Below are positions 45,135 through 57,775 of a stretch of 64,000 bases of DNA, piece by piece; position 1 is the first letter of the stretch, and each line of letters starts with the position of its first letter. The position numbers and the translations under genes are program-made. This DNA is from Morella rubra (Eukaryota; Streptophyta; Magnoliopsida; Fagales; Myricaceae), in the NCBI GenBank assembly GCA_003952965.2, contig CM025849.1:17974754-18038753 (forward strand). Reading direction: 5' to 3'. A model generated the notes under the pieces. It was not told where the DNA came from, did not search any database, and saw only the letters and a program-made list of their open reading frames with translations.

Positions 45135-47474
45135 TGTCATAGCCCACACTGTGAACCTCAAGCGTTGTCTTATAAATGGACTATAAACTGAGTTACGGCC
45201 ATGGGAGATCGCAAAGCAATAAGATACTAAGCAAAACACATAAGACTTTTATTAATTATTACAAAAGAGGACCACTTTCTATAATGTACATACTAAAAAA
45301 AACTGGCGGAAAACTAAGAAAACAAACTAATTTCATCATCAGTCCAAGTCCCCATCTAATTAGAACATCTAGGTCAACAGAAAGTCAGCTCCAGAGTGAT
45401 AAAGCCATGTTGAATGGCTTTGGTAAACTCACCTAAATAAACCTCAGACATCTGCTAAAAAAATTTAACAAACAACGGTGAGTCCAAATGACTCAGTAAA
45501 GCAGTGGTTAGTACAACAGAATAGCAGATAGAATAAAAGATATTGAAGAAACCCGTTCATCAATAAAATCTCAACAGAAAAGAAAGTAAATGAAAAGACT
45601 CAGTTTTCTCAAAAATGATCTTTTCCTTTTTTCATTTTCAATTTCGATCACCACTACTCTCACTCCCAGAGTGAATCACTTGGCCAGAGTGACGGGTTAC
45701 AAGTAACCTTCCGTATCTTTGCAGCAGTACTCCCAGAGTACAATACGGCCTCAAACTCCCAAGTGAGTTATCCTAACAAAGGATCTTTCCGCGTACGACG
45801 GAGAGGCCAGAATGTCACAACAAGTGAACACATCCTCTTGTGCACAGTACTGTCACGTCTTCACAGTATGTTAAGTATGCATGTCTCATGTCAATGCCCA
45901 TACATATCATTCATGATATGCAACACCTTAACCATACTTGAACATCACAATATTCCTTTCCAACGTACAAGTTAAGTGTGCATGTCTCATATCAACGCCC
46001 ATACATCTCATTTATGATATGCAACACCTTAACTCGTTTCCATCATCAACATTATAAAACAGTTCTCAAAGGAAAATGTTGTGAAGGCAAAAACAACACT
46101 TTGATTTCTCGGTTAAAAACCGGCTTAATCACCACGTAGAAAATACTAATTTTGACATGAAAAGTATTGAAATCAAAGGAAAGAAATATGTTCAAGCTTT
46201 GAAAAACAACTTTTGGAAGAAATTTTGAAAAGAAACGGATCAAAGTTGAAAAACAACTTGAAAACGAATCGAACTTTGAAAATGATACTTTTTCGAAAGG
46301 ACGAGCTTGTTCTTCGTCAAGAACACGAAGAACATCAAGAACAATAGGAAGAATAGAAAAAATGCTAATAACATCAAGAGATGCTAGAATAATAAAGACA
46401 AGAGATTCACAATAATCATCTTGAAAACTTGAATCGAAATCAAAGATAACCAACTAAACTTTACCTCTAAGCGTGCTTGATCTTTGCTAAACTTTTTCCT
46501 CCTCTTTCTCCACTTCACTTCACTCTTGCTCTCAAGATTTAACTCACAAAAATTCAGATTGAATGGTGTACTCTTCAAAGGTCGAAATCCACCCTATTTA
46601 TAGGAAAACACAGCCGGTTGCATTCCGACACGTGTCCGCCTAGCTAGGCTAGCTTTGGTGAGTCACTAGGCTACATTTCTCTCCTCTTGACACCTAGCAA
46701 CCTACAGCAGCTGCATGGAAAGGCTATGGCCGAAATTTATAGGCTTGATGAGTCGCCGCCTAGGTGCACCGGTGACGACACTCGAGCTTCCTAGGTCCTA
46801 GCCTTTTGTGTTGTGCTTTTTGCATCGATTTGTCGTGCTTCTAGCTTTGATTTGTCGTGCTTCCTAGCCATCTTAGGTGTCACTCCCTAAGGCAGCCGAA
46901 ATTCACTTTAATTAAGGCTAAATGCTAATTTGCTTCACTAATCTCCGATAATCGTCGATTATCGCTTAAGTGACCTACTTGCTTTCACTTCTCAATCTAC
47001 TTGCTTCCAATTATAAAAAGTCTCCAAATTTAAACCATAAACTCGTGGATAATCTCTCAACATATTAAAAGAATAAAAATCATGTGGTTCGGTTTTCGAG
47101 ACAAAAATGACCGACGTGCTTAAAAAATTTATTGCTCCAATACATGCTCCTCAATGTTCTGAACAATCACTCAGTTGCATGTGAACTCTAATTCTCACTT
47201 AATCATGTCCTAAACAAGGTTCGAGACAAAAAGGTCCGACTAGCTTAAAAATTTAAATTGATCCAATGCGTACTCCTCAATCTCTTGAACAATAACTCAG
47301 TTGCACATGAACTCCAATTCTCACTAAATCATGTCCTAACCAAGGTTTCGAACTTAGTCTCTCAAGTACTAAATACTCTCTCTTAGTCACTAAATATACC
47401 CTAATTCACTACTAATCACAAACAAGAGAGCATAAACAATATGCATGTGATGTTTGAAAGCTCGGGGTATGACA
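45135..47474 (-). repeat. Left LTR (3') of the gypsy element, 2,340 bp
   Basis: On the minus strand it runs from TGTCATACCCCGAG at 47474. A TATA box (TATAAATA at about 46596) marks a likely promoter. Its 46720-47474 part matches the partial right LTR, which lacks about 240 bases relative to it. Confidence 0.8.
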
Positions 47475-47537
47475 TACTCCCCCACTTAGAAATAATTCCG
47501 TCCTCGGAATTGAAACATAACACAAGAGACGTACCAG

Positions 47538-48606
47538 TTAGTCAAACAAGTGAGGATACTTGTCACACATGTCTGCCTCTAACTCCCATGAAGCTTCAGT
47601 GATATCGTGACTCTGCCATAACACTTTCACTAAAGGAATCTTCCTGTTACGCAGCTCTTGATCCTTTCTATCTAATATCGCCACAGGTTGCTCCTGATAG
47701 GTTAAGTTCTTTGCTAGTTGTAAAGGCATATAATCTATCACATGGGAAGGATCTGGAACATATTTTCTCAACATAGAAATATGAAAGGTATCATGAACTC
47801 CTTCCAATTCTGGGTAAGGCTAACTGATAAGCTGTTACTCCTACCTTACGTAGTATCTCAAAAGGTCCAACATATCTAGGACTCAACTTTCCTTTCTTCC
47901 CAAATCTCTTAACTCCTTTCATAGGAATCACCTTCAAGAATACTTTATCCCCTTCCTCAAAATCTAACGGTCGTCTACGATTATCAGCATAACTCTTTTG
48001 TCTACTCTGAGCCACCTTCAACCTTGTCCTTGATTAGTTCTACCTTTTCACATGTCCTTTGGATTAGGTCAGATCCAATCATTTGTATTTCTCCTACTTC
48101 ATCCCAAAACAACGGTGTTCTACATTTCTGTCCATAAAGAGCTTCGTATGGTGCCATCTGAATACTGGTATGATATGTATTGTTATAAGCAAATTCCACC
48201 AATGGTAAATATTGAATCCAAGATCCCTTGAATTCTAAAATACAAGCTCTCAACATATCTTCTAAGATCTGAATGACTCTTTCTGATTGACCATCAGTTT
48301 GAGGATGAAATGCAGTACTAAACTTCAACTGGGAACCTAATGCTTTTTGAATCCATTCCAAATTCTCGAGGTAAATCTCATATCCCGATCAGATACTATA
48401 GAACTAGGTATACCATGAAGTTGTACAATTTCCTTAATGTATAACTCAGCCAACTTCTCAGAAGTATAACTAACCTTAATAGGAATGAAATGAGTGATTT
48501 TGTCATCTATGACATCTTGTCCAGTCAATGCTCTTGGTAACCCAACTACAAAATCCATAGCAATCTCATCCCATTTCCACACTGGGATTTGTAAGGGTTG
48601 TAACAA
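47538..48606 (-). pseudogene. Gypsy integrase and chromodomain, frameshifted
   Basis: Reading downward on the minus strand: [71 protein letters not shown] (integrase core), YADNRRRPLDFEEGDKVFLK (C-terminal domain), FHISMLRKYVPDPSHVI and finally EQPVAILDRKDQELRNRKIP, VKVLWQSHDITEASWELE (chromodomain). The frame changes at about 48345, 48010 and 47800, and a few residues are missing near VIDDKITHF. Chromodomain integrases direct insertion to marked chromatin. Confidence 0.88.
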
Positions 48607-48889
48607 TCCTGCAGGTTTCTAATGTTCAGCTTTCACTTGTTGGCAAATCAAACATCTACTAACAAACTCTGCTATCTCTCTTTTCATCCCAAGCCACCAA
48701 AACTTAGCTTTCAAATCTTGGTACATCCTTGTGGAACCTGGATGTATGGAATACTTTGACCTATGAGCTTCCTGCAATATTAGTTCCTTAATCTCCTTAT
48801 TGTCTGGACCACTATCCTTTCTCTAAAGTATGCCAATCCATCATTCTTAATCATTACCTCTGATTTTGAATCCACAAGTTCTTTCACTA

Positions 48890-50335
48890 TTGGATCTTGA
48901 GTCTATCCATCCTTAATCCGATCCTGTAATGAAGATTGAATTGTCAATGCATTCAATTGTTTCACTTCCTCATCCAAAAGTAATTCAATCTCATTCCTTT
49001 CCATATCCTTTTCCAATTCAGAGACAACTTCTGACTCCTTTCTTTTCCTTCCTCAAACTTCCTACTCAAGGCATCTACTACAATATTTGCCTTTCTAGGA
49101 TGATAATTGATGGTACAATCATAGTCCTTGATTAACTCCAACCATCTTCTCTATCTCATATTCAACTCCTTCTGAGTAAAGAAATATTTCAAACTCTTAT
49201 GATCTGTATAGATTTCACACTTAACTCCATACAGATAATGTCTCCAAAGTTTCAGTGCAAACACTACAGCTGCCAATTCTAAATCATGAGTGGGGTAATT
49301 CTTCTCGTGAGTCTTAAGCTGTCGTGATGCATATGCAATAACTTTTCCTTCCTACATCAATACCCCTCCTAAACCTGTCCTTGAGGCATCAGTATAAATA
49401 ACATATACTTTTGATTCCTTAGGTAAAGCTAAAATTGGTGCAGTAATCAGTCTACTTTTCAACTCCTGAAAACTTTGCTCACATTCCTCCGTCCATATAA
49501 ATTTAGCATTCTTCTTTGTCAACGCTATTAGAGGTGTGCCAATCTCGAGAATCCTTCTACAAATCTACGATAATATCCAGCAAATCCAAGAAAACTTCTA
49601 ATATCATGAACTATAGTAGGTCTTGGCCAAGTATAAACTGCCTCTACTTTTCCTGGATCAACTGATATACCTTCACTCGAAATAATATGTCCTAGAAATG
49701 CTACTTCCTTTAACCAAAAATCACATTTCGAGAACTTAGCATATAACTGTTCATCCCTCAATCTTTGCAAAACTAACCTCAAATGATTCTCATGCTCTTC
49801 CTTACTCCTAGAGTATATCAATATATCATCAATGAATACTACCAGAAAATGATCCAGAAAATCTCTAAATATTCTTTGCATCAAATCCATAAATGCAGCA
49901 GGAGCATTTGTTAATCCAAAAGGCATTACCAGGAATTCGTAATGGCCATACCTGGTACGAAAAGCTGTCTTTGGTATATCCTCCTTCCTGATTCTCAATT
50001 GATGATATCCTGACCTTAAATCAATCTTAGAAAATATTTCAGCACTATTCAATTGATCAAACAAATCATCAATCCTAGGTAAAGGATACTTATTCCTAAT
50101 AGTAACCTTATTCAGCTCTCGATAGTCTATGCACATTCTCATCGTGCCATCCTTTTTTTCACAAATAACACTGGAGCTCCCCAAGGTGAAACACTAGGTC
50201 TAATATATCCTTTCTGCAATAAATCTTGCAGTTGTTCCTTTAATTCCTTTAGTTCAGCTGGGGCCATCCTATATGGAGCTATACACAAAGGTGCAGTATC
50301 TAGTACCAATGAAATTTCAAATTCAATTTCTCTTG
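48890..50335 (-). pseudogene. Gypsy reverse transcriptase and RNase H, frameshifted
   Basis: From 50335 down: [98 protein letters not shown], the catalytic [10 protein letters not shown], and [19 protein letters not shown], all reverse-transcriptase blocks. A lost base in an A run at 50153-50159 shifts the frame between the first part and the rest. RNase H remnants follow at about 48900-49520, with several stops. The N-terminus joins deleted LTR sequence. Confidence 0.88.
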
Positions 50336-50339
50336 AATT

Positions 50340-50888
50340 TCTATGGCTGAAATTCTCCCTATAGGCTTGATAAGTCACCGCCTAGGTGCACCGGTGGTCG
50401 ACACTTCGAGCTTCCTAGGTCTTAGCCTTTTGGGCAGTGCTTTTTGCATCGATTTGTCGTGCTTCTAGCTTTGATTTGTCGTGCTAATTTTTTAAGCACG
50501 TCGGTTTTCGAGACAAAAATGACCGACATGCTTAAAAAATTTTATTGCTCCAATACGTGCTCCTCAATGTTCTGAACAATCACTCAATTGCATGTGAACT
50601 CTAATTCTCATTTAATCATGTCCTAAACAAGGTTCGAGACAAAAAGGTCTGACTAGCTTAAAAATTTAAATTGATCCAATGCGTACTCCTCAATCTCTTG
50701 AACAATAACTCAGTTGTACGTGAACTCCAATTCTCACTAAATCATGTCCTAACTAAGGTTTCGAACTTAGTCTCTCAAGTACTAAATACTCTCTCTTAGT
50801 CACTAAATATACCCTAATTTCACTACTAATTACAAACAAGAGAGCATAAACAATATGCTTGTGATGTTTGAAACCTCGGGGTATGACA
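50340..50888 (-). repeat. Right LTR (5') of the gypsy element, partial
   Basis: It matches the left LTR from taggcttgat(a/g)agtc to ggggtatgaca, with an internal deletion at about 50484. Its inner boundary is the deletion junction with reverse transcriptase. Confidence 0.85.
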
Positions 50889-52390
50889 TGTCCATAACTT
50901 GACAATTCCGGAATTACCACTTGTTTGGCAACAAAAGGCGCGGTAATTCCCAAATGGGTCTAAGGCCTACTAAATGCAAAATGGGAAAAAAATATTCATA
51001 AAATTATTTAACACAAAATCGTGCTGACTGTTTACAAACCATCTGCACAGAAACAAACAAACTATGTCGTTTCAAAAACCCATCGTACGCATACCTTGTA
51101 CACGTCCCAACGATCGATGATTGCCAGAAATAATCGTCCGGAAGGTTACAAGAACCGTGTGGACTGCGATTGATATAGAAAAAAGTCTTTGCAAAATCAC
51201 CCAGTGGCAAACGATTTTCAATCCAAAAACGCAGAGAAACAACCAGTATTTTTACATCAAAACAACCCCAAATCTCACCTAAACATGCGTATAAGCTACT
51301 AAATTCATTAAACAACTAACAATCAAGCATAATGTATAGTATTTTAAACCGAAACCCACAAAACTCCAGTACCTCAAAGCTTCGAATCCTTCCTTTCCCT
51401 CTACAGCAAGCTTCTCCGCTCCACTGAGTTTCTATAATCTTTCATTGAAATCTAAATACACAGAGGAATATAAATTGTTAGATGCATTTACACAGATAAA
51501 CATAAATCAAAATTAGGAAAAAAATCCTAAACCAACTGTGATGCTATTCAATGCCCCAAAAGCAATTCAATGTATGCTTCAATCTCTTTCTAACACTTCT
51601 TAAACGCTCTTTCACCTAATAGGCGGAGTTTGGCCGAATTTAAGAGGATTGGGATTTCTCTGTGTTTGCCAAATGAGCTATGTAGTCTAGGTTTCGAGGT
51701 TTTGATTCTGTGAAAGAATCGTTTGGACAACTAGTATCGAATGTCCGAACACTATCTACATGAAATTTTTGGCGTGAAACTTTACCGCCAACAAATTCAC
51801 TGTGTCGCAACGGTTATATCCTTTGCACATGATATCATTTTAAGTACCAACGATGTCGTTTTGATCCCAGGAAAACGTTGTATTTTCTGTTTACACCATT
51901 CAAACAGTTATGAAAAATTAAATAGATCTTTTTATTACCTAAACTGCACCGTTTTAACTTTTTCGATAACCGTGCCCACACTTTTGCTTATTGTCTGGAC
52001 TGTTCGCACCTATAGAACAACACCATTTTCCTGGTTAAAATGGCATAGTTTTAACGTCCGAACGTTCATAAAATGTGCAAATCATATGAAGCCAAAACGT
52101 TTATATAATACGACATTTATATTTACATTTATAATAATTAGGGGACATAATTAGTTTAATATGCTACTGTTTAAATATTGTTACATTACGTATCTAGTTA
52201 ATATATTACGATTAAGTTAATGTTAATTAGCATAAACCATAATCAACATGAATATCCAAAATAACTATCACAACATATAGTCAACATAAATATTTGAAAT
52301 AAAATCCATATGTCAACAAATACAAACGCATAAATAAAAGAGGTTCAGAAAACATAACGTGAAATAAAACAAAAGCTGAAAACATAGATA
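50889..52390 (-). other. Non-coding region of the minus-strand CACTA relic
   Basis: No gene is supported. 50889-51400 matches 22450-23000 in inverse, and 51700-52090 has the same style of cgttcgaac/gtccgaac motifs. The open frame at 51004-51315 lies in this conserved non-coding stretch and has no domain. Confidence 0.55.
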
Positions 52391-52399
52391 AAGTCATAG

Positions 52400-53390
52400 T
52401 CATGGTGCGGGCTCATCGGTTCCTAATCCGAGAGCCTCATGCGTCTTATCTAGGAGCTCCTCCATAGTGCCCATCCATCTCGTGAGAGTTCGCAGCTGTG
52501 CTGGAGTGCTGGTCATAAACTGCTGCAAATCAAGCATCTACTCTTGAATGGCCCTTAGATCTCTCCTCATAATGCTGACCTCCTCCCTCATTGTGCCCTC
52601 GAGTGGAACGAGAGTGGTGAGATGAGAATTGATATCAATGCACAACAACCAAGTAGGATCAAGTGTTGTCTGAAAACCTTCCTTCACCTTCACCATCAAA
52701 GAGTCAACCCAAGCTAGTTTCTCTATCTATACCTACTAACTGGAACTCTACTCATTATCATGAACAGGGGCAGCCCGCTGATGTCGCCGAAGGTGAGCTA
52801 TGGAACAGCTAAGTGTTGACAGATAGATCGTGCCCAGAGGGTTCTTTCTACTCTCATACAGACTATCCATGCGGCCCCAATCATGGAGGAACTATGTCAG
52901 AAGAAGTCCATAAGGAAACCCAAAGCTCGACGGTGTCTTTGTTTCCAATCGCAAAGTCATGAAAATGTACAGTGGTAGATCCATAACTAGGCCTTTAGTC
53001 ACGATCAGCATTGGCTCGCCCCTCGCTATTGGACTTTATGTCGTGTGAGCTCTCAACTCGATGTCATGGTCGAAGATAAGGTGCATGATACGCCATAATG
53101 GAAGCATCTCATTTGGCGTATGAATGATCCGACGACCACCACGTCTCGAGTAGGCTTGATCGGGATCTCCATGGTAGGGAAGGCTCCAACTGGCCTATGC
53201 ATACCTATAAATGCCACTAGCAAGTATGCCGATAACTGAAAGGAGACCCCACGTACAGTGATTTCCCATATAGGTGCATCAATATCAACAACGTCCAGTA
53301 GTGCGACATAGAACTCCCAAACTAGATCTACGAATGTCAAGCCGGTTCTCTTCAGAAACCTGATCCAACCCTATTACATACCTCGAGAAA
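52400..53390 (-). pseudogene. Accessory CACTA gene, minus-strand copy ('putative plant transposon protein'-like)
   Basis: The minus strand encodes FVDLVWEFYVALLDVVDIDA, ITVRGVSFQLSAYLLVAFIG and RPVGAFPTMEIPIKPTRD. After a shift, near 53110-52990, comes NEMLPLWRIMHLIF, ARGEPMLIV and MDLPLYIFMTLR, then a low-complexity C-terminal part. It aligns with 62673-63720 over most of its length. Frames are broken in at least two places. It lies upstream of the Tnp2 fragment at 44190-44450 on the same strand, separated by the gypsy insertion. Confidence 0.65.
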
Positions 53391-54035
53391 GCACCTAGAA
53401 AGAAACTTACTAGTGGTTTTGGTTCAGCTACAGCCACTCAAAGTAAATCCCACAAAGGTCATAAAAAAACCACTCATTCCATTGATCCTCTCCGTGGTAC
53501 TTTAATTTTGATTTATCTTATATGGTTGAAGCTTTAAAACTTCTCACTGAGAGATCTAATACCTCTCACTGAGGGATCTAATACATCCCAACCGTGTAGT
53601 GTACGGAAGATTTCCTCTCGAGTAGGCTTGATTGGGATCTCCATAGCAGGGAAGGCTCCAAATGGCCTCTGTATACCCATATATGTCGCTAGCAAGTCTG
53701 CCGATAACTGAAAGGAGACCCCGCGTACAATGATGTCCTAGACAGGTGCATCAATATCAATAACATACAGCAGTGTGACATAGAACTCCCAGACTAGATC
53801 TACGGATGTTGTGCCGGTTCTCTTAAGAAACTCAATCCAACCCTATTACCATACCTCGAGAAGTACCTAGAAGGAAACTTCCTAGTGGTTTTGGTCCAGC
53901 TACAATCACTCAAAGTAAATCCCACAAAGGTTGTAAGAAAACCACACCTTCCATTGATTCTCTCTGTGATCCTTTAATTTCATATTTATCTTACATGGTT
54001 GAATCTTTAAAGCTTCTCACTGAGAGATCTAATTC
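53140..54035. repeat. Tandem duplication spanning a CACTA/SIRE junction
   Basis: 53140-53560 and 53625-54035 are similar throughout, offset about 486 bases. Each copy runs from the minus-strand accessory gene (gagtaggcttgat.gggatct) through the junction near cctcgaga into plus-strand envelope-like sequence (cttctcactgagagatctaa). Confidence 0.85.
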
Positions 54036-54312
54036 CTCTGCCCCTGTTCAGTCTTCCATTCTTGCTACTATTGAATTTCTTAAACTGCATATGATGAAAT
54101 TGGTAGCTGATGTGACTCTCATTAAAAAGCAATTGAATATTGCTGAAAACGTTAAGGAGTAAAGTGCAGCTGGTGCTCAAGAAGAACCAACTGGGGCTGA
54201 CAAGGATGTGGAATTCTTTGCTACTATCGAAGAAGAAGATGAAGAAGAGGAGGAAGAGGAAGGTAAAGAAGTTGTTGCCTCAGCCACTTCTGATGAAGAA
54301 GAAGATGTTTAG
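53866..54312 (+). pseudogene. SIRE-like 3' (envelope-like) reading frame, C-terminal part
   Basis: The plus strand encodes a Ser/Lys-rich stretch, then YMVESLKLLTERSNSSAPVQ, SILATIEFLKLHMMKLVADV and TLIKKQLNIAENVKE, coiled-coil-like. A stop at about 54160 follows, then a strongly acidic tail (ATIEEEDEEEEEEEGKE, TSDEEEDV) to TAG at 54312. Similar C-termini occur in the extra 3' frame of SIRE-type Copia elements, sometimes called envelope-like; the function is not known. The N-terminal part is replaced at 53866 by the CACTA relic. A purine tract and LTR lie downstream at 55771-55786. Confidence 0.5.
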
Positions 54313-54489
54313 ACCTTGTTTTGTTCTCTTCATGACAAAACAGGGGAGTTGTTTTAGAAGGTTTGTTAGTTTGTGGTTAGGGTTTGGCTGATGTCTTCGG
54401 AGGGGTTTTGTTGGCTGTTGCTTGGTTTTGATTGGTTGTGTTACTATTTTTATTTCATTTTGATAAATTGAAGTTGTTTTATGGTTTAT

Positions 54490-55345
54490 TTTTTTGACAA
54501 TATGCTTTGATACCAGGATTAACCGAGGAAAGCGCAGGACACCTCGGGATCACCTCGGGATGGTTGGAATGAGAGAAATGGACACCTCGGAGATAGTAAT
54601 GGGGACCTCGGGAAGTGATAATCCGAGATAGATAGATACCTCGGAATAGTAATGAGACATCGGGATAATGTATGGGTATCTCGGGATGTTTGTGGAAACG
54701 TCGGGAAAGCACTCAAAAATGCACTCTAACTCACACACTCAGATAGATAAGCTCACCACCCAAGTAGAACACAAAGGGATACAGAAATCACCACCCAATG
54801 TAATCCAACACGGGATACAGAGCAAGAAACTCACCACCTATCGGAATCCACCAAAGGATAAGAGTTGTTAGAATAAATCCTTCTTCAAAGTAGCCTAAGG
54901 CTCAAGTGTATAAACACTAAAAAATCTCTGTTCTGTCTTTCCACTACAAGAGAAGGTTTAAATAGCAAAGCTTGGAACAACCCTCCAAGCATGAGTAAAT
55001 GAAAATTACATCTTCCAAAATATTAATTGAGACATAAAAGACTCTTAGGGAAATGAAAAGACATGTTGAAAATCCAAGCTAAAAATAGCAAACTCGTCCA
55101 AAATTCGCTGGACCTCGGAATTAGCTGCCAGCCTGACCTCCTTGGAGTAATTCAACCATAACTTCGTCTAGAAAACTCCAAATTGTACGCCGTTTGATGC
55201 GTTGGAAACTAGATTTGTAGAGCTTTCCAACAAGCCATAGTCCTAACAGAAAACCTTCATGAATCATTCCAGAATTTAATTTCAATCTTGACCTTTTGTG
55301 CTGACCACACGTGTGTCATGCTTTATGGTTTATATTCTGAACTAT
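54490..55345 (-). mobile_element. LTR-like insert, minus orientation, with primer-site-like sequence
   Basis: At 54502-54513 the minus strand reads TGGTATCAAAGC, a Copia-type primer site. At about 54955 the minus strand has a TATA-like ctatttaaacc. Together they suggest an LTR read leftward. Both sides carry tttatggttta (about 54479 and 55322). Ends do not show clear TG...CA, so the class is uncertain. Confidence 0.4.
54535..54710. repeat. Scattered cctcgg(g/a)a short repeat
   Basis: Variants of acctcgggat occur about eight times with irregular spacing of 15-30 bases. It is non-coding. Confidence 0.6.
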
Positions 55346-55770
55346 ATGATTTTTGTTTATAAATAGTTTTAAAACTCTTTAATGCTTCTTTGTAGTTTCG
55401 AAACTATGTCTTTTTGTATTGGAGTTTTTTAAACTCTTAAGAGTATTTTTTGCTGCTTAGTTTAATCATCATTACATAGCATTTATGATATGAGTTTGCC
55501 AATGTTGATTGTTTCTTGTTACAATTTGATATAAGTCATGCTATAGGATAGGGGGAGATGCCTTCTATAGATGTTACTTATCTGATGAGGAGATTGGTTA
55601 TTTTTGGTTAACAGCTTATTCAATTGTAGTTGTTATATTTGATAATCTCATTAATAGTGTTGTTTAGCCTATGTTAGTATAGATTGTTGTTTTTATTGTA
55701 AATGGATTTATTGATGGTGATCAACAGAATTCATGTCTTTAGAGAAAAGGTTTGTTTTGTCATAAAGTTT

Positions 55771-57060
55771 GCCAAAGGGGAAGATTGTAAATGTACTTAG
55801 TTGGCATATAATTTCATTGTTGAATTTGTGTCTTATTTATTCTTGGAGATTCAAGTATGTTAAAGCATTACATGGTTCGAGCTTTTCAACAGCGTATGAG
55901 TATGTCTTGAGCATCTGTAGTTTGATGGAAGTCTTCCTATGGTTTGACAACACGAAGTTGGAGTGTTGATTGTTTTAGGTTAGCAAAGCTTGTTCGAAGT
56001 TTACTTAAAGTTTACCAAGAATTACGTAAGCTAGCCTAAACATTTCTAACTATTTTAGGAACTCCCCCAAATTAACTGCCTTCATGATTCCCACCTCAAA
56101 AGCCTAGGATATAAAAATCATTTCCTCCCATTTTGCCTGATGACATTCCTTTTGATTTTCAAAGAATAAGCCTTCATTAACATCTTCTCTAAGACTCTGT
56201 GTCATTGTTTCTTAGTTTACTCAGTGCGAACTAAATTGTACTAGAAAGATATTGTACCTATCCTTTAGTTTTCATCAGGGTTTTTTATCACACAAAGTTT
56301 ATGCTTAGGTGGGTTTTTGTTCTTGAGGGTTACTTCTGTACAAGATCAGTGGTGAAGGTTCTAACGTGTTTGAACAGAGGAGACCGAATCTTAGTCCCTG
56401 CAAAGAGTGCAGATCTATATTCAAGAATTGGGTAAGAAGTTCGGTGGGTAGAATAGCAAGGGGATTTGTGTACTTCTAACGGATAACCATGTAACTTCGA
56501 GTTCTCATACTAGTGAAAATCTTTCTTAGAGTTTTTCTTCTTGAAGATTTCTAAGCATCCTTGTCCTTGAATATCTTGAACTCCTTCATAATTCTATATA
56601 AAATCTCCTATAAAATCTTTGCGTGTCCCAGAAACAATTGAAGTGTCAGGTTAGGGAACCATAACCTTATTGGAATGTAGAACACTCCAGTATGGTACTA
56701 ATGAAACTAGCACCACCGTATCTGTTGCACAGATCTATATTCCCAAGGGGATTTGTGTACCTAGTAACTCTCATACTACTTTCCTTAGAGTTTTTCTTCT
56801 TGAAGTTTGTCTTCAAGAGGTAATCATTCTATGTTACATTGTTGACTTGTCTTTAGTTAAAAGATAGTTTTCTTGAATATCTTGAAACTTTGATAAAAAG
56901 ATCTATTGCTTCAAATTCGCATATATAAAATCTTGATTAAGATTTTGGGTTCTTGAACTTGCTAATATTCTTTGAACAAAGATAGAAAAAGAATTTTATT
57001 CACACCCCCTCCTGGTTCAGGTGTACCATATTGAATCTTAAATCACCTAGTTCACACTCA
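55771..57060 (+). mobile_element. Purine tract and 3' LTR of a SIRE-like element
   Basis: GCCAAAGGGGAAGAT (55771-55785) precedes TGTAAATGTACTTAG, the LTR start at 55786. The end near 57060 is placed by the attcacaccccctcctgg block (from about 57000), which is typical of the last bases of Copia LTRs. The end is approximate. A related copy starts at 57791. Confidence 0.65.
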
Positions 57061-57775
57061 TCAAGTAGAATTGCACCATAACCTACCCACATTGACATAT
57101 TGTACCCTTTAACTATCAATATTATACACTTTCATAATGGAGTTGCTAACTTGCTGAAGAGAAGAATGGATGAAAAAATTTAGAACTGCTAATTTCTTTT
57201 ACTAGTTTTTGTTATTTGTTATATTTTGTGAAAAATGTTTTTGAAGAACTATATTGCTCTATTTTGATTATACTGATGTATCCATTTGTTTGTTGATGTT
57301 GAGATTAGCTTGTTTAAAACTCTGATATTTTCTGCTATTTGCGAATGCTCTCTTTGTTTGTTTAATCTTATTTTTATAGTGATTTGGCTATAGTCATTAT
57401 AGATCTAATTGAAGCTTTAAATTTAGAAGTAGCTTAAAAATACTACTACTTGATTGAGTTGTAGTTTTGTTAAAATTAGAGTTGTTGATATTTGGAAATT
57501 ACATTGAACTTCCTTACTCTAATAAATGATTATATATTCTGATGGAAGTTTCTCTTAATGCAATCTTTTGATCTTATATGTATTGATTTGATATAATTGA
57601 TTATGATGATCACTATTTGTTTAAGTGTGATTTCAAGTAATCGAATCACAAGACAAGTTGTTTTGGGACATTTCTTAGTTTACTAGGCTTTTTGATATTG
57701 TGAACTAAGTTATGTTCCTGGTGATAACATAATTTTGATTAGATATGTGTTAATTCAAGGTTTTGTCATGCAATT
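57061..57775 (+). other. T-rich 3' region before a second LTR
   Basis: No coding sequence is seen. It resembles the non-coding stretch upstream of 55771 and likely belongs to a second element of the same family, truncated on its left. Confidence 0.45.

Larger units (their letters stand above)
45135..50888 (-). mobile_element. Chromodomain Ty3/gypsy element (Tekay/Del type), minus strand, 5' deleted
   Basis: The left LTR (3' LTR) spans 45135-47474 with terminal inverted TGTCATA/TATGACA. A purine tract lies directly after it (minus strand TAAGTGGGGGAGTA). Pol reads on the minus strand from about 50335 down to 47538. The right LTR is only partial (about 50340-50888). The deletion removed its inner part, the primer site, gag and protease, so reverse transcriptase abuts LTR sequence. 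The element sits in the minus-strand CACTA relic: its flanks (ccaaac | tgtccataacttga) join to match 22990-23010 in inverse. No target duplication is seen. Confidence 0.88.
54313..55770 (+). other. 3' non-coding region of the SIRE-like element, with the LTR-like insert
   Basis: T-rich sequence with no protein. It joins the envelope-like frame to the purine tract at 55771, except for the insert at 54490-55345. Confidence 0.5.

Noticed and set aside
51004..51315. 103-codon minus-strand frame as a gene
   Set aside because: The homologous stretch at 22520-23000 does not keep the frame open, so sequence is shared but coding is not.
54477..55335. tttatggttta on both sides as an 11-bp Mutator-type duplication
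   Set aside because: No terminal inverted repeats lie inside it, and the interior has a Copia primer site and TATA-like sequence, so the match may be coincidental.
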